A stretch of 64,000 bases of DNA from Spirochaetia bacterium UBA5763 (lineage in GTDB: Bacteria > Spirochaetota > UBA4802 > UBA5550), in assembly GCA_002418835.1 (NCBI GenBank), contig DIEX01000013.1:1-64000 (forward strand), read 5' to 3'. Below the pieces are notes generated by a model. The model was not told where the DNA came from. It saw only the letters and a program-made list of their open reading frames with translations, and searched no databases. The position numbers were made by a program, and so were the translations under genes. Numbering within the stretch: the first letter of the stretch is position 1; the number at the start of each line of letters is the position of its first letter. Shown piece by piece: positions 18,001 through 27,614 of this stretch.

Positions 18001-18223
18001 TTTCGCCACCTATTATAATTCTGCGGGCCTCCTCACGGCCTATGGCTATATGTGTGTCTCTCAAATAAACCAGGAGTGGCCCTTTTCTCCTGTTCTGCAC
18101 CATTGTTACCTCTGCAAGAGGGGTAAATCCCGTTGATATTACACGGCTTATAAAATTATTGTCCCCGCTCAGGGAATCTATAACTGCTTTTTCACCTGCA
18201 TTAAGAGATAAAAGCGTTTTCAT
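17993..18223 (-). CDS. feoA: Ferrous iron transport protein FeoA
   Basis: 76 residues, SH3-like FeoA fold: LLSLNAGEKAVIDSLSG, ISRVISTGFTPLAEVTMVQ, GPLLVYLRDTHIAIGREEARRIII. FeoA is a small cytoplasmic partner of FeoB. The start overlaps the stop of the upstream methyltransferase (ATGA) and the end overlaps the 5' end of feoB, showing translational coupling through the whole feo segment. Confidence 0.95.
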   Translation of the reverse strand: MKTLLSLNAGEKAVIDSLSGDNNFISRVISTGFTPLAEVTMVQNRRKGPLLVYLRDTHIAIGREEARRIIIGGENE

Positions 18224-18858
18224 CTGGCACCCCCATTCTTTATGAACACCTGCCTGCGGGCAATTGAACTTATGTAGTAATCTTCCTCAATGCTGAAACC
18301 CGCTTCTTCGCATAACAACGGATAAACGTTATTCCAGTTATCGCTCATCTTCGGGAAAAGCAGCATGGGTGACCAGAGAGCCCTCACTGCAACAGACAAA
18401 GGCCTGCACCAGTCCACCAGCAGAAAAGTGCCTTCTTTTTTTAGTACCCTTGACGCCTCTTTTACAGCTCCCCGTCTTACTTCAGGGGGAGTTTCATGCA
18501 GTGCCATGGAAGTCATTACAAGATCTACTGAATTATTTTCAAAGGGGAGTTCATCCATTGATACTTTCTTAAAATCCAATGCGCACCTGAAGTTCCCGGT
18601 AAATTTTTTCGCATAATTGATCTGATCATCCGACAGGTCTATACCTGTTATTGATGAATCATGGTGCGCGTTCTCCGCAAGGGCGAAACTCAGAGCGCCG
18701 GGCCCGCACCCCAGGTCAACGGCCTTCATTCCTGCGCCAAGATTAATGTTTCCCAGCCCCTTCTGATAAAATTCAGTCTTCATCCCCCAGAGGGACGCAA
18801 CCCGTTTATAATTTTCTCCACCAATGATCCCTTTAAATTCTCTTCCTTTTTTACTCAT
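18220..18858 (-). CDS. Class I SAM-dependent methyltransferase, feo-linked
   Basis: 212 residues from the ATG at 18858 (GGAG 7 bases upstream). SAM motif I is AVDLGCGPGALSFALA, followed by GIDLSDDQINYA, and SVDLVMTSMALHETPPE in the motif II/III region, with a post-motif LLVDW strand. The Methyltransf_11 type fits a small-molecule substrate. It directly overlaps feoA and follows two ABC half-transporters. Methyltransferases in such clusters often modify metallophores or cofactors; that role is an inference. Confidence 0.85.
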   Translation of the reverse strand: MSKKGREFKGIIGGENYKRVASLWGMKTEFYQKGLGNINLGAGMKAVDLGCGPGALSFALAENAHHDSSITGIDLSDDQINYAKKFTGNFRCALDFKKVSMDELPFENNSVDLVMTSMALHETPPEVRRGAVKEASRVLKKEGTFLLVDWCRPLSVAVRALWSPMLLFPKMSDNWNNVYPLLCEEAGFSIEEDYYISSIARRQVFIKNGGAR

Positions 18859-18944
18859 TAGTAATCTCCATACTGTTATCACATTATTTTACCTGATGAG
18901 AACCATCTCTCACCTTAACAGGAAAGTCTGTTATATTTTTCGCA

Positions 18945-20699
18945 TCAACCTGCCGCTTTAAGCTTCCAGGTGTGCGCTCTCTTCTGTTCATTCCACATCC
19001 CGGAGTAGAAACTCTTTTCATTTTCCAGAAGTTCATCATGTGTACCTCGCTCAACAATCTCCCCATGATTAAGAACAATAATCTGGTCAGCGTGAGTAAC
19101 TGTGCTAAGCCTGTGTGCTATGATCACAAGTGTTCTCCCCTTCACAAGTTCACCTATTGCCTCCTGGATAAAAAGCTCATTCTCCGGGTCAAGAGATGCT
19201 GTTGCTTCATCAAGAAGAACGATGGGTGCATTCTTTAAAATTGCGCGGGCTATTGATATTCTCTGTTTTTCTCCGCCGGATAAAGTAGAGCCACCCTCCC
19301 CCACCATGGTGTTATACCCGTCAGGGAGCTTTATAATAAATTCATGACAGCGGGATTTTTTTGCGGCTTCAATGACTTCTTCCATTGCGGCATCTGATTT
19401 CCCGACTTTAATATTGTTCAATACTGTATCATTAAAAAGATAAACATCCTGAAAAACCATACTTATGCGGCTCATAAGATCTTCTGTTTTGTAGCCGCAG
19501 AGCGGGACACCGCCAATCTTAATCTCGCCACTGTTCGCATCCCAGAACCTTGCAATGAGGCGGGTAATTGTTGTCTTGCCTGAACCTGATGGTCCCACGA
19601 GAGCTGTCATTGTATTCTCTTTAAGACTAAAACTTACATTTTTCAGAACATCCGTTTCATGATAGTGAAAGGTCACATCTTTAAATTCAATATCGTTCCC
19701 CTTCGATTCAGCTGAAACATCAGGTTCCGGGAGAGGCTTTACACTGAATAAAGAGCCAATCCGCTCTGCTGAAATTGAGTAATAACTCAGTTCAGCGAAA
19801 CCTATAAGTACTTTTACAAGCGGATCATACATCCTTGTGCCCACGATGAGGAAAAAGAGAAAATATGGGATAGACAGAGTCCCCTGCATGACAAAATACA
19901 TGCCTGAGATCATGATCAGAGCTATACCTGCATATAAGGAAAGCGCTCCGAATATCACAGCGGGGCCTGATGCTGACTCAAGAATTATGCTTTCATCTTT
20001 AAGTTTTCTGAAAGTAGTCTCGAGACGCACAAATTTTTTACCCTGCAGATTGTACGACTTGATATTTTTCATCCCGTCCAGATATTCAAGCATGCGCGAA
20101 GAAGCAGCTGTCTTGACTTTAACATGACTTTTACCCAGCCAGAGAATAAGGGCTCTGGTTCCGTAAGCGACAATCAGAGCAAACGGTATCAGGCTGATGG
20201 TAATAAGGGACATCCTCCAGTCGATAGGGAAAAGAAAAGCAATAAATACAAGTGGAAGAGTCAAAGCCCCGATGGCATCCATAAGCAGGTGACTCAGCAT
20301 TGTCTCAATGTTGGTATAATCCTGGAGCATCAGCGCAGTGATATCACCCGGGTCTCTCCCTTTAAAAAAACCCATGGGGAGTTTTCTCAGGTACTCGCCC
20401 AGTGTTAGCCTCCCCTCTGAGCTTATGGTATATGCCCTGCTGAACTCCATTGTGTATTTATATCTGCCTACTATAAAAAGAACCAGCATTATACCCGCAA
20501 GGGTTATGTTGAGACGCACAAGAGCTCCGGTATCTGCAAATGCCCCCGGATTCATTAAAGGTCCAAGCAGTGTCAGCATAACAAGGAGTATTATGAAATA
20601 CGGCTGCCCCTGCAGAATCGACTGTAAAACCTCAAGTAAAAAAGGTTTCCTCAACGCGCCGATGTTATTGTTCGTTATTAACCTGAAAAATTTAATCAT
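18945..20699 (-). CDS. ABC half-transporter (IrtB/YbtQ-like), second of pair
   Basis: 584 residues from the ATG at 20699, which overlaps the stop of the partner gene (ATGA) and has GGAGG 7 bases upstream. An N-terminal six-helix exporter-fold domain precedes the ATPase with Walker A ALVGPSGSGKTTI, signature STLSGGEKQRISIARAI, Walker B IVLLDEATASLDPE and H-loop IAHRLST. Paired half-transporters of this kind include IrtAB and YbtPQ, which import ferric siderophores despite an exporter fold; others export drugs or lipids. The following methyltransferase-feoAB block supports a metal role. Confidence 0.85.
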   Translation of the reverse strand: MIKFFRLITNNNIGALRKPFLLEVLQSILQGQPYFIILLVMLTLLGPLMNPGAFADTGALVRLNITLAGIMLVLFIVGRYKYTMEFSRAYTISSEGRLTLGEYLRKLPMGFFKGRDPGDITALMLQDYTNIETMLSHLLMDAIGALTLPLVFIAFLFPIDWRMSLITISLIPFALIVAYGTRALILWLGKSHVKVKTAASSRMLEYLDGMKNIKSYNLQGKKFVRLETTFRKLKDESIILESASGPAVIFGALSLYAGIALIMISGMYFVMQGTLSIPYFLFFLIVGTRMYDPLVKVLIGFAELSYYSISAERIGSLFSVKPLPEPDVSAESKGNDIEFKDVTFHYHETDVLKNVSFSLKENTMTALVGPSGSGKTTITRLIARFWDANSGEIKIGGVPLCGYKTEDLMSRISMVFQDVYLFNDTVLNNIKVGKSDAAMEEVIEAAKKSRCHEFIIKLPDGYNTMVGEGGSTLSGGEKQRISIARAILKNAPIVLLDEATASLDPENELFIQEAIGELVKGRTLVIIAHRLSTVTHADQIIVLNHGEIVERGTHDELLENEKSFYSGMWNEQKRAHTWKLKAAG

Positions 20700-22528
20700 G
20701 CCTGAACCTCCTTTTCTGCGGCCAGTTCCCAGTTGCGGGCCTTTACATGGATATCCCACATGTTCCTGTATAATCCGCTTTTATCCAGCAGCTCCTTATG
20801 TGTACCGCGCTCTTCGATCTCCCCTTCATTAACTACAAGTATCTGATCAACATCAGTAATTGTATAGAGACGATGAGCTATGACAACAACGGTCTTGTTT
20901 TTTAAAACTCCGGATAGCGCCATCTGAATTTTCGCCTCATTTTCAGGGTCAGCGTAGGCCGTGGCTTCATCAAGCACAACAACCGGTGAATCTTTAAGTA
21001 TGGCACGTGCTATAGATATCCTCTGCTGCTCCCCTCCGGAAAGATGCACTCCCCCTTCACCTATAAGAGTTTTATAACCCTCCGGAAGAGTCATTATAAA
21101 GTCATGGATCTGCGCAGCCTTTGCGGCCGCCATAACATCATCAAATGCAGCTGTGTCATTCCCCATTCTTATGTTCTCTTCTATTGTATCAAAGAAAAGA
21201 AAAACATCCTGAAAAACCGTGGATACTGTATTGTTAAGAACCTCCACAGGTATATTCTTTATATTGACTCCGCCGATGAGGACTTCACCTTTCTGTACAT
21301 CCCAGAAGCGGCCTATCAGATTTGCCATTGTGCTCTTACCTCCGCCGGAGGGCCCCACAAGAGCTGTAACAGTCCCTGCCGGGACAGTGAATGATATATC
21401 TTTTAATACATCATTATCGCCGTAAGCGAAATTTACATTTCTGAATTCAATATCAGATGTTTCAGGTTTTTTCCCATTAACAGAATCAGGAATTTCGGGA
21501 GCCTGAAGTATATCATCAATACCTGTAATTCCCGTACTGATCTGTATCATCAGACTTGAAAGAAGCATAAGCTTATAAAGAGGAACAGATATACCCATCC
21601 CTATATAAAGAAACAGAAATACTGTTGAAACAAAATTGCCATACCCGATCTGAGAATTTTCCCTGTTCAGCAGAAAGATAACTACGGGGAGTATAAAAAC
21701 AGCGCTTGAACTGAGCAGTGTAAGAAAAGCCGAGAAGGAGGTTGAAGAGCTTCGGACCCAGAAAATAGTCAGGTCCCTGTACGCGTACACATCGTCGGCA
21801 AATCGTTTGAACGCACTTACAGTCTGGTTAAAAATTTTGACAACTGGCATCCCCCTTACGTATTCAACAATTGTACCATTCATTGCCGCCATTCGCTGCT
21901 GCCATTGAGCATAAAGCGTTTTCCCCGCATTATTATACATGGAAAACTGCGCTATAAATGCCAGGGGTATAGGTACAATCACACCAAGGGCGAGCCTCCA
22001 GTCCACGTAAAAAAGAACACCAATTGACAGAAGAGGAAGCGCTACTGCCTGCACGATGTCAACAATATGGTGCGCAACGAAAAGTTCTATGCGTTCGACA
22101 TCCTCCTGCAGAATTTTTTTTATGCTTCCATTGTTCCGCTGATTAAAATACCCCATAGGGAGACGGGCCAGTTTTGCGGCCAGTGCTATTCTTATTTCAT
22201 AAAGAATATTAAAAGCCGCAACATGGGCTGTCATGCTGGCAATGTATGTAAACACTCCGAATACAGCAACCCCTCCCAGGGTTATCCAGACCAGTTTCCA
22301 CACATAAGCGGTGTCTATTCCCTGGATATTATTGATGTTCTCAACCAGTTCCTTCACAAGAAGGTAAACAGTTACAAAGGGCGTTATCTGGGCAATCACA
22401 CCGAAAATACTTAAAATAGCCGCAATATACAGATATACAGATTTTGTCCCGGCAATCTCCAGCAGGCGCGGTATGCCGGTTTTTCTTTTTTTCTCAACAT
22501 GTTCCTCATATATAGACACGTGATTCAT
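20696..22528 (-). CDS. ABC half-transporter (IrtA/YbtP-like), first of pair
   Basis: 610 residues from the ATG at 22528, one base after the upstream methyltransferase stop and preceded by GGAGGG; upstream ATGs lie inside that gene. Six membrane helices (about residues 30-330), then an ATPase domain with Walker A ALVGPSGGGKSTM, signature VHLSGGEQQRISIARAI, Walker B VVVLDEATAYADPE and IAHRLYT. The catalytic glutamate is present. It should heterodimerise with the next gene product. A direction (siderophore import or metabolite export) cannot be fixed from sequence. Confidence 0.85.
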   Translation of the reverse strand: MNHVSIYEEHVEKKRKTGIPRLLEIAGTKSVYLYIAAILSIFGVIAQITPFVTVYLLVKELVENINNIQGIDTAYVWKLVWITLGGVAVFGVFTYIASMTAHVAAFNILYEIRIALAAKLARLPMGYFNQRNNGSIKKILQEDVERIELFVAHHIVDIVQAVALPLLSIGVLFYVDWRLALGVIVPIPLAFIAQFSMYNNAGKTLYAQWQQRMAAMNGTIVEYVRGMPVVKIFNQTVSAFKRFADDVYAYRDLTIFWVRSSSTSFSAFLTLLSSSAVFILPVVIFLLNRENSQIGYGNFVSTVFLFLYIGMGISVPLYKLMLLSSLMIQISTGITGIDDILQAPEIPDSVNGKKPETSDIEFRNVNFAYGDNDVLKDISFTVPAGTVTALVGPSGGGKSTMANLIGRFWDVQKGEVLIGGVNIKNIPVEVLNNTVSTVFQDVFLFFDTIEENIRMGNDTAAFDDVMAAAKAAQIHDFIMTLPEGYKTLIGEGGVHLSGGEQQRISIARAILKDSPVVVLDEATAYADPENEAKIQMALSGVLKNKTVVVIAHRLYTITDVDQILVVNEGEIEERGTHKELLDKSGLYRNMWDIHVKARNWELAAEKEVQA

Positions 22529-22529
22529 G

Positions 22530-23159
22530 TCAATCCCTCCTGCTCTTTTCGGCATAACATATCTGCATCCCCGCAAGGCCGGTCTTAACCCTGATTTTAT
22601 TGAACCCGGCATTAGAAAGCATACATGTCATTTTTGTATCTGAGTATGTTCTTAAACCGTATAATAGTCCGAATGTCAGCTTTCCGATAATACTCTTTCC
22701 CATTGTAGCCATGGCGAACCTTCCTCCCGGTTTCAGCACTCTGAAGATCTCCGCGAGAACAGCTTCCGGTTCTTCAATGAAAAAGAACATATTCGCACAT
22801 CCGCAGGCGGTGAATGAGTTTGAGGGCCACGGAAGATCCCCGGCATCCCCTTTTATAATATGCAGCCTTCCAGCCATTACAGATTCATTATTATTATCTA
22901 TAGCGAGCCTCAGCATGTCATCACTGTGATCAATTGCAGCACCGCGCCCGGCTTTCTCAAGCGCCATCTTCAGCAGTACACCGCCGCCGCACCCGATCTC
23001 ACAGTAGGTATCTTCAGGCTTAAGATCCAGAAGTTCCATTATTATTCTGAAAGATCTAAAATGGCCCCTGGGGTTTTTATAACTTTTCACTGCCCATTCA
23101 CCTTCCGGTTTACGGGCAGTGCGATCTATAAATCTCTCTCTTGCTTCAGCAATAGTCAT
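22530..23159 (-). CDS. Class I SAM-dependent methyltransferase (UbiE/BioC-like)
   Basis: 209 residues. SAM motif I is TYCEIGCGGGVLLKMALEKAG with the acidic AAIDHSDDMLRLA after it, then NSFTACGCANMFFFIEEPEAVLAEIFRVLKPGGRFAMATMG, the hallmark motif III of UbiE-like methyltransferases. The gene ends one base before the first ABC half-transporter and begins 11 bases after the ICMT-like gene, so it is in the same transcript. The substrate is unknown. Confidence 0.85.
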   Translation of the reverse strand: MTIAEARERFIDRTARKPEGEWAVKSYKNPRGHFRSFRIIMELLDLKPEDTYCEIGCGGGVLLKMALEKAGRGAAIDHSDDMLRLAIDNNNESVMAGRLHIIKGDAGDLPWPSNSFTACGCANMFFFIEEPEAVLAEIFRVLKPGGRFAMATMGKSIIGKLTFGLLYGLRTYSDTKMTCMLSNAGFNKIRVKTGLAGMQICYAEKSRRD

Positions 23160-23170
23160 ATTGCACTCCT

Positions 23171-23728
23171 TTAAAAAAACAGAAAATATCGTGGTGAATT
23201 TTTCATATACACCCTGTATTGATAATCGTAAGTTGTGAGGCAGTACCTCTCCTCTCCAAGCACAATGAAATGTACCGATATATTATACACTATCCATATA
23301 AGAAAGAGGTAGATCGACGCAGACATAACGCATAATGAAAGCATCATAAGTGAATAAAAGAAATAGAGCGGGTTTCGCGAAAAACGATACAGACCCTTCA
23401 CAATGGCTTCATCCGGTGGTGTTGTTGCGTAATTACGATATGAAACAACATAGCAGATATAAGATATACAGAATAACACTATACCTGAATAGAACCATAT
23501 AGTACCGGTTTTCAGCGGAACCCATACTGAAAAGAGAATCATCCCGTACATCATTATCATACTAGCATAAGCCGCAATTTTATCAGCAGGTGTGTACCAT
23601 GACATATCCCCAAGGCGTTTCCACGATTTTTTATCTATAAAATAAATAAACAGGTGTGACAGGATGGGGATTACCCCTCCGATCCATGCGTTCCATAATC
23701 CGATGTTTAGCTCTGTGTAGTAAGACAT
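23171..23728 (-). CDS. ICMT/PEMT-like membrane methyltransferase
   Basis: 185 residues with about five membrane segments. The C-terminal motif VKGLYRFSRNPLYFFYSLMML plus ...LGEERYCLTTYDYQYRVYMKNSPRYF matches the isoprenylcysteine carboxyl methyltransferase/phospholipid methyltransferase family (RNPxY and E-x-x-L-x-x-x-Y). Bacterial members methylate lipids or other membrane-embedded substrates. It lies 12 bases after the RND exporter gene and just before a soluble methyltransferase, suggesting a lipophilic substrate shared by this operon. Confidence 0.8.
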   Translation of the reverse strand: MSYYTELNIGLWNAWIGGVIPILSHLFIYFIDKKSWKRLGDMSWYTPADKIAAYASMIMMYGMILFSVWVPLKTGTIWFYSGIVLFCISYICYVVSYRNYATTPPDEAIVKGLYRFSRNPLYFFYSLMMLSLCVMSASIYLFLIWIVYNISVHFIVLGEERYCLTTYDYQYRVYMKNSPRYFLFF

Positions 23729-23740
23729 ACTTTGTCTCCT

Positions 23741-26170
23741 TTATTCTGTCATTGCCGGTTCTTTAACCGCAAGAGATTCATCAACCGCTCCAGCCAACAC
23801 AGCTGCGTCCTTTACGTTCAGCGCGGGATCATCTGCGGTAGTTTTAAATGGTTTTGTGATACTTATAAGAAGCGGTGTAATTGTATAATCAAACACAAGT
23901 GCCGCAATAAGCCCGAGCCCCACCATGAATCCAAGGACCTTGAACATCACCACATCAGAAGTGATATACACGCTGAATGTAATAACGAGAATCGCTGTAG
24001 TCATAAAGAGAGCTTTACCGATTTTTTTATATGAATGGAAAATCGCTTCAGAGTATGAATGCCCCTCTTCAACCTCAAATTTTATGTGATTAACAAAATG
24101 GATTGTGTCATCAACTGCAATACCCATGATCATCGGGATGATTGTCATAGACATCATATCAAGCGGATACCCGAGATATCCCATTACACCCCCTATAACA
24201 ACAACAGGCGCTATATTTGGGATAAGGCCTATGAGCCCCGCCTTAACACTCCTGAACACAATCATCATAAGAACACCAATAACAAAAAGCGCTATTATAA
24301 AGGACTGAACCTGCCCCCTTGCTATGTAGTTATTTACCACCGCACCTTCAACCATTGTACCGGTCATTCCCGCCTTTGCCCCAGGGAAAAAACCCGCTGC
24401 AAGATCCTGTATAACTCCGTATTCCCTTTCGACCTCACGGCAGTTATAACCGTCTATGGCCACCTGCATACGCAGCACGCTGTAGTCATAATCCATCCAG
24501 AATTCCGCTTCATTGCCCCCTGAGTTTTCATAAAGGAGGAGAAGCTGTGAGATCAGTTTTTCGTCTTCGGGTATTGTGTAATAAGCTTCATCTCCGCCGT
24601 GCATTGTTCTGCTCATGTCCTTAAGAATATCCATTACAGACATTGAATATTTTGTCAGGGGTAGTTTGTGAATTTCAGCTTCAAGCTTCTCAAGCTGTTT
24701 CAGCTGCTCTGGAGTTTTTGCCTTACCTTTCTCACCCAGTTCAATCATCAGGTTATAGGAATACATATGCCCGGTCTTTGTCTGAGTTATATCATAGAGA
24801 CGCTTGATATATGGGACCTTCATTCCGAAACCCTCGAATGGATCAAAATCCACTTTAAGCCCTGTGGCGCCGATAATCAGAGCCGCACATAAAACAGCAA
24901 ACAGGGAGAGGATAACACGTGCTTTCCCGAACACAAAATGCCCGAACCTGTCGAAAATTATATCAAAGCGATCAGAAGACTCAGAAACCTCCGCAAATGT
25001 TTCTTTATCTTTGCCGAATGAAAGAAGTACCGGAGTGAGAACCAGAACAAAAACATATACCACAGCAATCATCGCAGCTGAAGCATTACCCACCCATCTT
25101 ATCGCGGTGATATCAACAAAATTGAATGACAGCATACATCCGATTGTTGTAAGAGCTGTGAAGAGAAGCGGCCACCCTGTATGCTCGATTGCATGGAGAA
25201 CAGACTCCCCCCTGCTCCCTGTTTCATTAAATCTTCTCCTGAAAAAAAGAAGAATATGTATACAGTAACCTATAGAAACAGCAAGAGCAAGGTAAACCGG
25301 TACTGTGACAAAATTCAGGTCAACCTTTACTCCGACAAAACCCATAAAACCGTATGAAACCAGTATGGCACTCAGAGTGGTAGCCATTGCCACCATCACA
25401 CCTCTCAGAGATCTTGTAAAAATAACAACTACCACAAGGGCCACAAGTAGTGCGAGCATTACAACCCTGCCGCACTCCTTTTGAAAATAATTCATTTTAT
25501 CAAAGGCGATAACAGGCATACCAGTTTCTTTAAGATTATACTTCTTATACTTTTCCTGGTTCAGAATTCTGTTGAGCTCCTGTCCAACAACATAGAGTGG
25601 CTCCTTCCCCTTGCTTTCAACCCTGTCTTCCGGGATCTCCTTCAGTCTTACGGAGATCCATGTCTCCTTTGAATCATCAGAGAAAAGTTTATTTACAAGG
25701 TTCCCCTTGGAAAAAGCCAGTCTCCTCATATTTTCAATGGATTCCCGATCTTCAGAAATTTCGTCAGGGACAAGATTCCCCACCCTTATCCCTGAATCCG
25801 AGGCACTGACAAACTCAAACTCCGAGATCGATACAACCTCGTCAATATATGGTACATTGTCTTCAATCTCTCTGCCAAGCTCCCTGATCATCCTCAACAC
25901 ATCGGGAGCAAAAACATCATCAGCCTGAACAAGTATTCCGGCACCATCGCTGTTCCCGAAAATCTCTTCAAACCTCTCTTTAGCCTGCATCACAGGGTCG
26001 TCCTCGAAAAACCATGTATCCCATGAAGAATTCATCTCAACTTTACTCATACCTATTACAGCAGCCACATCAAGGGCAATGAGTGCTCCTATTAATAACC
26101 ATCTGAACTTCAGTATCTTTTCACCGAGTCTTCTGAACCGTTTATTCTGGTCCGCTATTTTAAAGGGCAT
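23741..26170 (-). CDS. RND-superfamily (MMPL-type) exporter
   Basis: 809 residues from the ATG at 26170 (GGAGGAG just upstream); an in-frame extension of 23 residues lacks a ribosome site. Two repeats are visible: a single helix near residue 25-45, a large periplasmic loop, then a block of about five helices (ALLVALVVVVIFTRSLRG ... SIGYCIHILLFFRRR), repeated in the C-terminal half (IALFVIGVLMMIVFRSVKAG ... VDDTIHFVNHIKFE). This is the hydrophobe/MMPL exporter plan. With LolA-like and DUF1302-like genes upstream it may move a lipid or lipophilic metabolite to the outer membrane. Confidence 0.9.
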   Translation of the reverse strand: MPFKIADQNKRFRRLGEKILKFRWLLIGALIALDVAAVIGMSKVEMNSSWDTWFFEDDPVMQAKERFEEIFGNSDGAGILVQADDVFAPDVLRMIRELGREIEDNVPYIDEVVSISEFEFVSASDSGIRVGNLVPDEISEDRESIENMRRLAFSKGNLVNKLFSDDSKETWISVRLKEIPEDRVESKGKEPLYVVGQELNRILNQEKYKKYNLKETGMPVIAFDKMNYFQKECGRVVMLALLVALVVVVIFTRSLRGVMVAMATTLSAILVSYGFMGFVGVKVDLNFVTVPVYLALAVSIGYCIHILLFFRRRFNETGSRGESVLHAIEHTGWPLLFTALTTIGCMLSFNFVDITAIRWVGNASAAMIAVVYVFVLVLTPVLLSFGKDKETFAEVSESSDRFDIIFDRFGHFVFGKARVILSLFAVLCAALIIGATGLKVDFDPFEGFGMKVPYIKRLYDITQTKTGHMYSYNLMIELGEKGKAKTPEQLKQLEKLEAEIHKLPLTKYSMSVMDILKDMSRTMHGGDEAYYTIPEDEKLISQLLLLYENSGGNEAEFWMDYDYSVLRMQVAIDGYNCREVEREYGVIQDLAAGFFPGAKAGMTGTMVEGAVVNNYIARGQVQSFIIALFVIGVLMMIVFRSVKAGLIGLIPNIAPVVVIGGVMGYLGYPLDMMSMTIIPMIMGIAVDDTIHFVNHIKFEVEEGHSYSEAIFHSYKKIGKALFMTTAILVITFSVYITSDVVMFKVLGFMVGLGLIAALVFDYTITPLLISITKPFKTTADDPALNVKDAAVLAGAVDESLAVKEPAMTE

Positions 26171-26243
26171 TTTCTCCTCCTTATTATTTCTTATTATTTT
26201 TTTCTTTAGACCTGATTTCATCTCTTTGCTATAAATCAAATAT

Positions 26244-26313
26244 CCCCGCGTCGGGGCTGACCTAAAAGTAATTTCTTTGTCATACCGGCTGTAGCGAAGC
26301 GAAATGCCGGTAT
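26244..26313. repeat. RND-gene leader: CCCCG hairpin and ATACCGGC inverted repeat
   Basis: CCCCG-cgt-CGGGG (26244-26256) is followed by ATACCGGC (26282-26289) and GCCGGTAT (26306-26313) around a gaagcgaa-rich loop. The second part matches the left half of the GTCAT-ended element at 58.5 kb, so it is probably a dispersed repeat lying in the 5' leader of the RND gene. Confidence 0.5.
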
Positions 26314-26351
26314 AAAAACACTAATCATTTAATAAATATTACATCTATAAT

Positions 26352-26381
26352 CTAACAAAATTAGAAATAACTAACTTTTAG
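26352..26381 (-). promoter_or_regulatory. TTAG/CTAA box upstream of the RND exporter gene
   Basis: CTAAC-aaa-ATTAG-aaataa-CTAAC-tttTAG, read on the plus strand, repeats the architecture of the GTPase-gene site. It lies between the DUF1302-like stop and the RND start, pointing to an internal promoter for the RND-to-feo part of the operon. Confidence 0.55.
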
Positions 26382-26390
26382 AACATAAAT

Positions 26391-27611
26391 TTAAAAACTA
26401 TATTTCATCCTCCCCCACACTTCCGAATTATCGCTGTATCTCCCGTAATCCCCGTCTTCACTCCCTGCAAAGATATCAAATCCCGCGAGAACATGAAGCG
26501 CGTCACTGAGAGCAAAATCTGCTGATGTCCTGTCAAAACAATCCCTGTCATTAAATCCGTAAAACAGCATTGTTGTAAGAGTGAACTGTTCCCTGAAAAG
26601 TTTCTTCTCAATTCTGAGAGTTGAAACAACACTGTTCTGAGACTGCTGCAGATCCTTTACATATCCGCAGATATAATCCTCATATACCTGAACCGAAACT
26701 GTCCAGTTACCGCCCGGAGTCCAGTCCACTCCGGCAAGCCCCTTAACATTATTTTTTTTCAGAGGCTCCTCTGTATAATTATCCTGCTCGTAATAACAGT
26801 TAGTATAGAAGGCTGATTCACCGCGTAAAACAAAATCCCCGGCAGGAATTGAAAACTCAGCGCCGTAAAAACTTAGCCTGTGGTACTCCATGTCAGCCTC
26901 AAGGTCAGTGCCGGTTAACCCTCTGTTATGCAGAGAGGGTGAATCGCTCCATGTATAGAAATATGAAAAACCGAAATCGATACCCGGAAGATTCACGGAA
27001 ATTCTCCCTCCCCCTTCGCTGTTTTTAATATTATGCTCAGGCTCACACGCGTCATAATTTCTCACGGAGAGTCTGTTCCCGTCGTACTGCTCCACTCTCC
27101 AGGGGCTCTCTTCACCGGGAAATTCAGCAGGCTGAAATACCGGGAGCCAGACAAGCTGAATAATTACCGGGTCAAAATTAATACCAGCTTTCATCCCGTC
27201 CACTGCGATCCTCATCTCGTCAAAATCGCGCGCCAGAAACTCGGTGTAATCCTTCGGGCATATAATGTCTGTTATCTGGAAACCGTCCGCCTTCCCCCAG
27301 ATAATCAGCTGCCTCCCTCCCCGCAGTTCAAAATGTTCAGAGACATACTCAGCATAAGCTTCGCGAACCTCCACACCTGTCTCTGTTTCAACAACATTAT
27401 TCTTTTCACCCTTTATCGAAATAAAAGCAAGTGTGTCATCCATTGTAAACTGAGCATCGACTCTTGCTGATGTTCTTGAACTCATATAAGCGTATGGATC
27501 TTTCACCTGCACAGCGTGATAGGTGTCCGCGTTCCCCATTACTTTAACATCAGAATAAGCATATCCGCATAATGAAGGGATGAACGCGCAGAGAAGAAAA
27601 AACTTTTTCAT
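26391..27611 (-). CDS. DUF1302-like outer-membrane protein
   Basis: 406 residues with signal peptide MKKFFLLCAFIPSLCGYAYS. The segment ELRGGRQLIIWGKADGFQITDIICPKDYTEF resembles the conserved region of DUF1302 proteins, and the remainder is strand-rich with a terminal VWGRMKYSF aromatic end, as in outer-membrane barrels. DUF1302 genes commonly sit with LolA-like/DUF1329 proteins and MMPL exporters, exactly as here, so it may be the outer-membrane component of that export route. It starts 3 bases after the LolA-like stop. Confidence 0.65.
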   Translation of the reverse strand: MKKFFLLCAFIPSLCGYAYSDVKVMGNADTYHAVQVKDPYAYMSSRTSARVDAQFTMDDTLAFISIKGEKNNVVETETGVEVREAYAEYVSEHFELRGGRQLIIWGKADGFQITDIICPKDYTEFLARDFDEMRIAVDGMKAGINFDPVIIQLVWLPVFQPAEFPGEESPWRVEQYDGNRLSVRNYDACEPEHNIKNSEGGGRISVNLPGIDFGFSYFYTWSDSPSLHNRGLTGTDLEADMEYHRLSFYGAEFSIPAGDFVLRGESAFYTNCYYEQDNYTEEPLKKNNVKGLAGVDWTPGGNWTVSVQVYEDYICGYVKDLQQSQNSVVSTLRIEKKLFREQFTLTTMLFYGFNDRDCFDRTSADFALSDALHVLAGFDIFAGSEDGDYGRYSDNSEVWGRMKYSF

Positions 27612-27614
27612 AAT

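Noticed and set aside
18884..19078. 64-residue frame at the 3' end of the second ABC half-transporter
   Set aside because: Mostly a shadow of the transporter C-terminus with no ribosome site.
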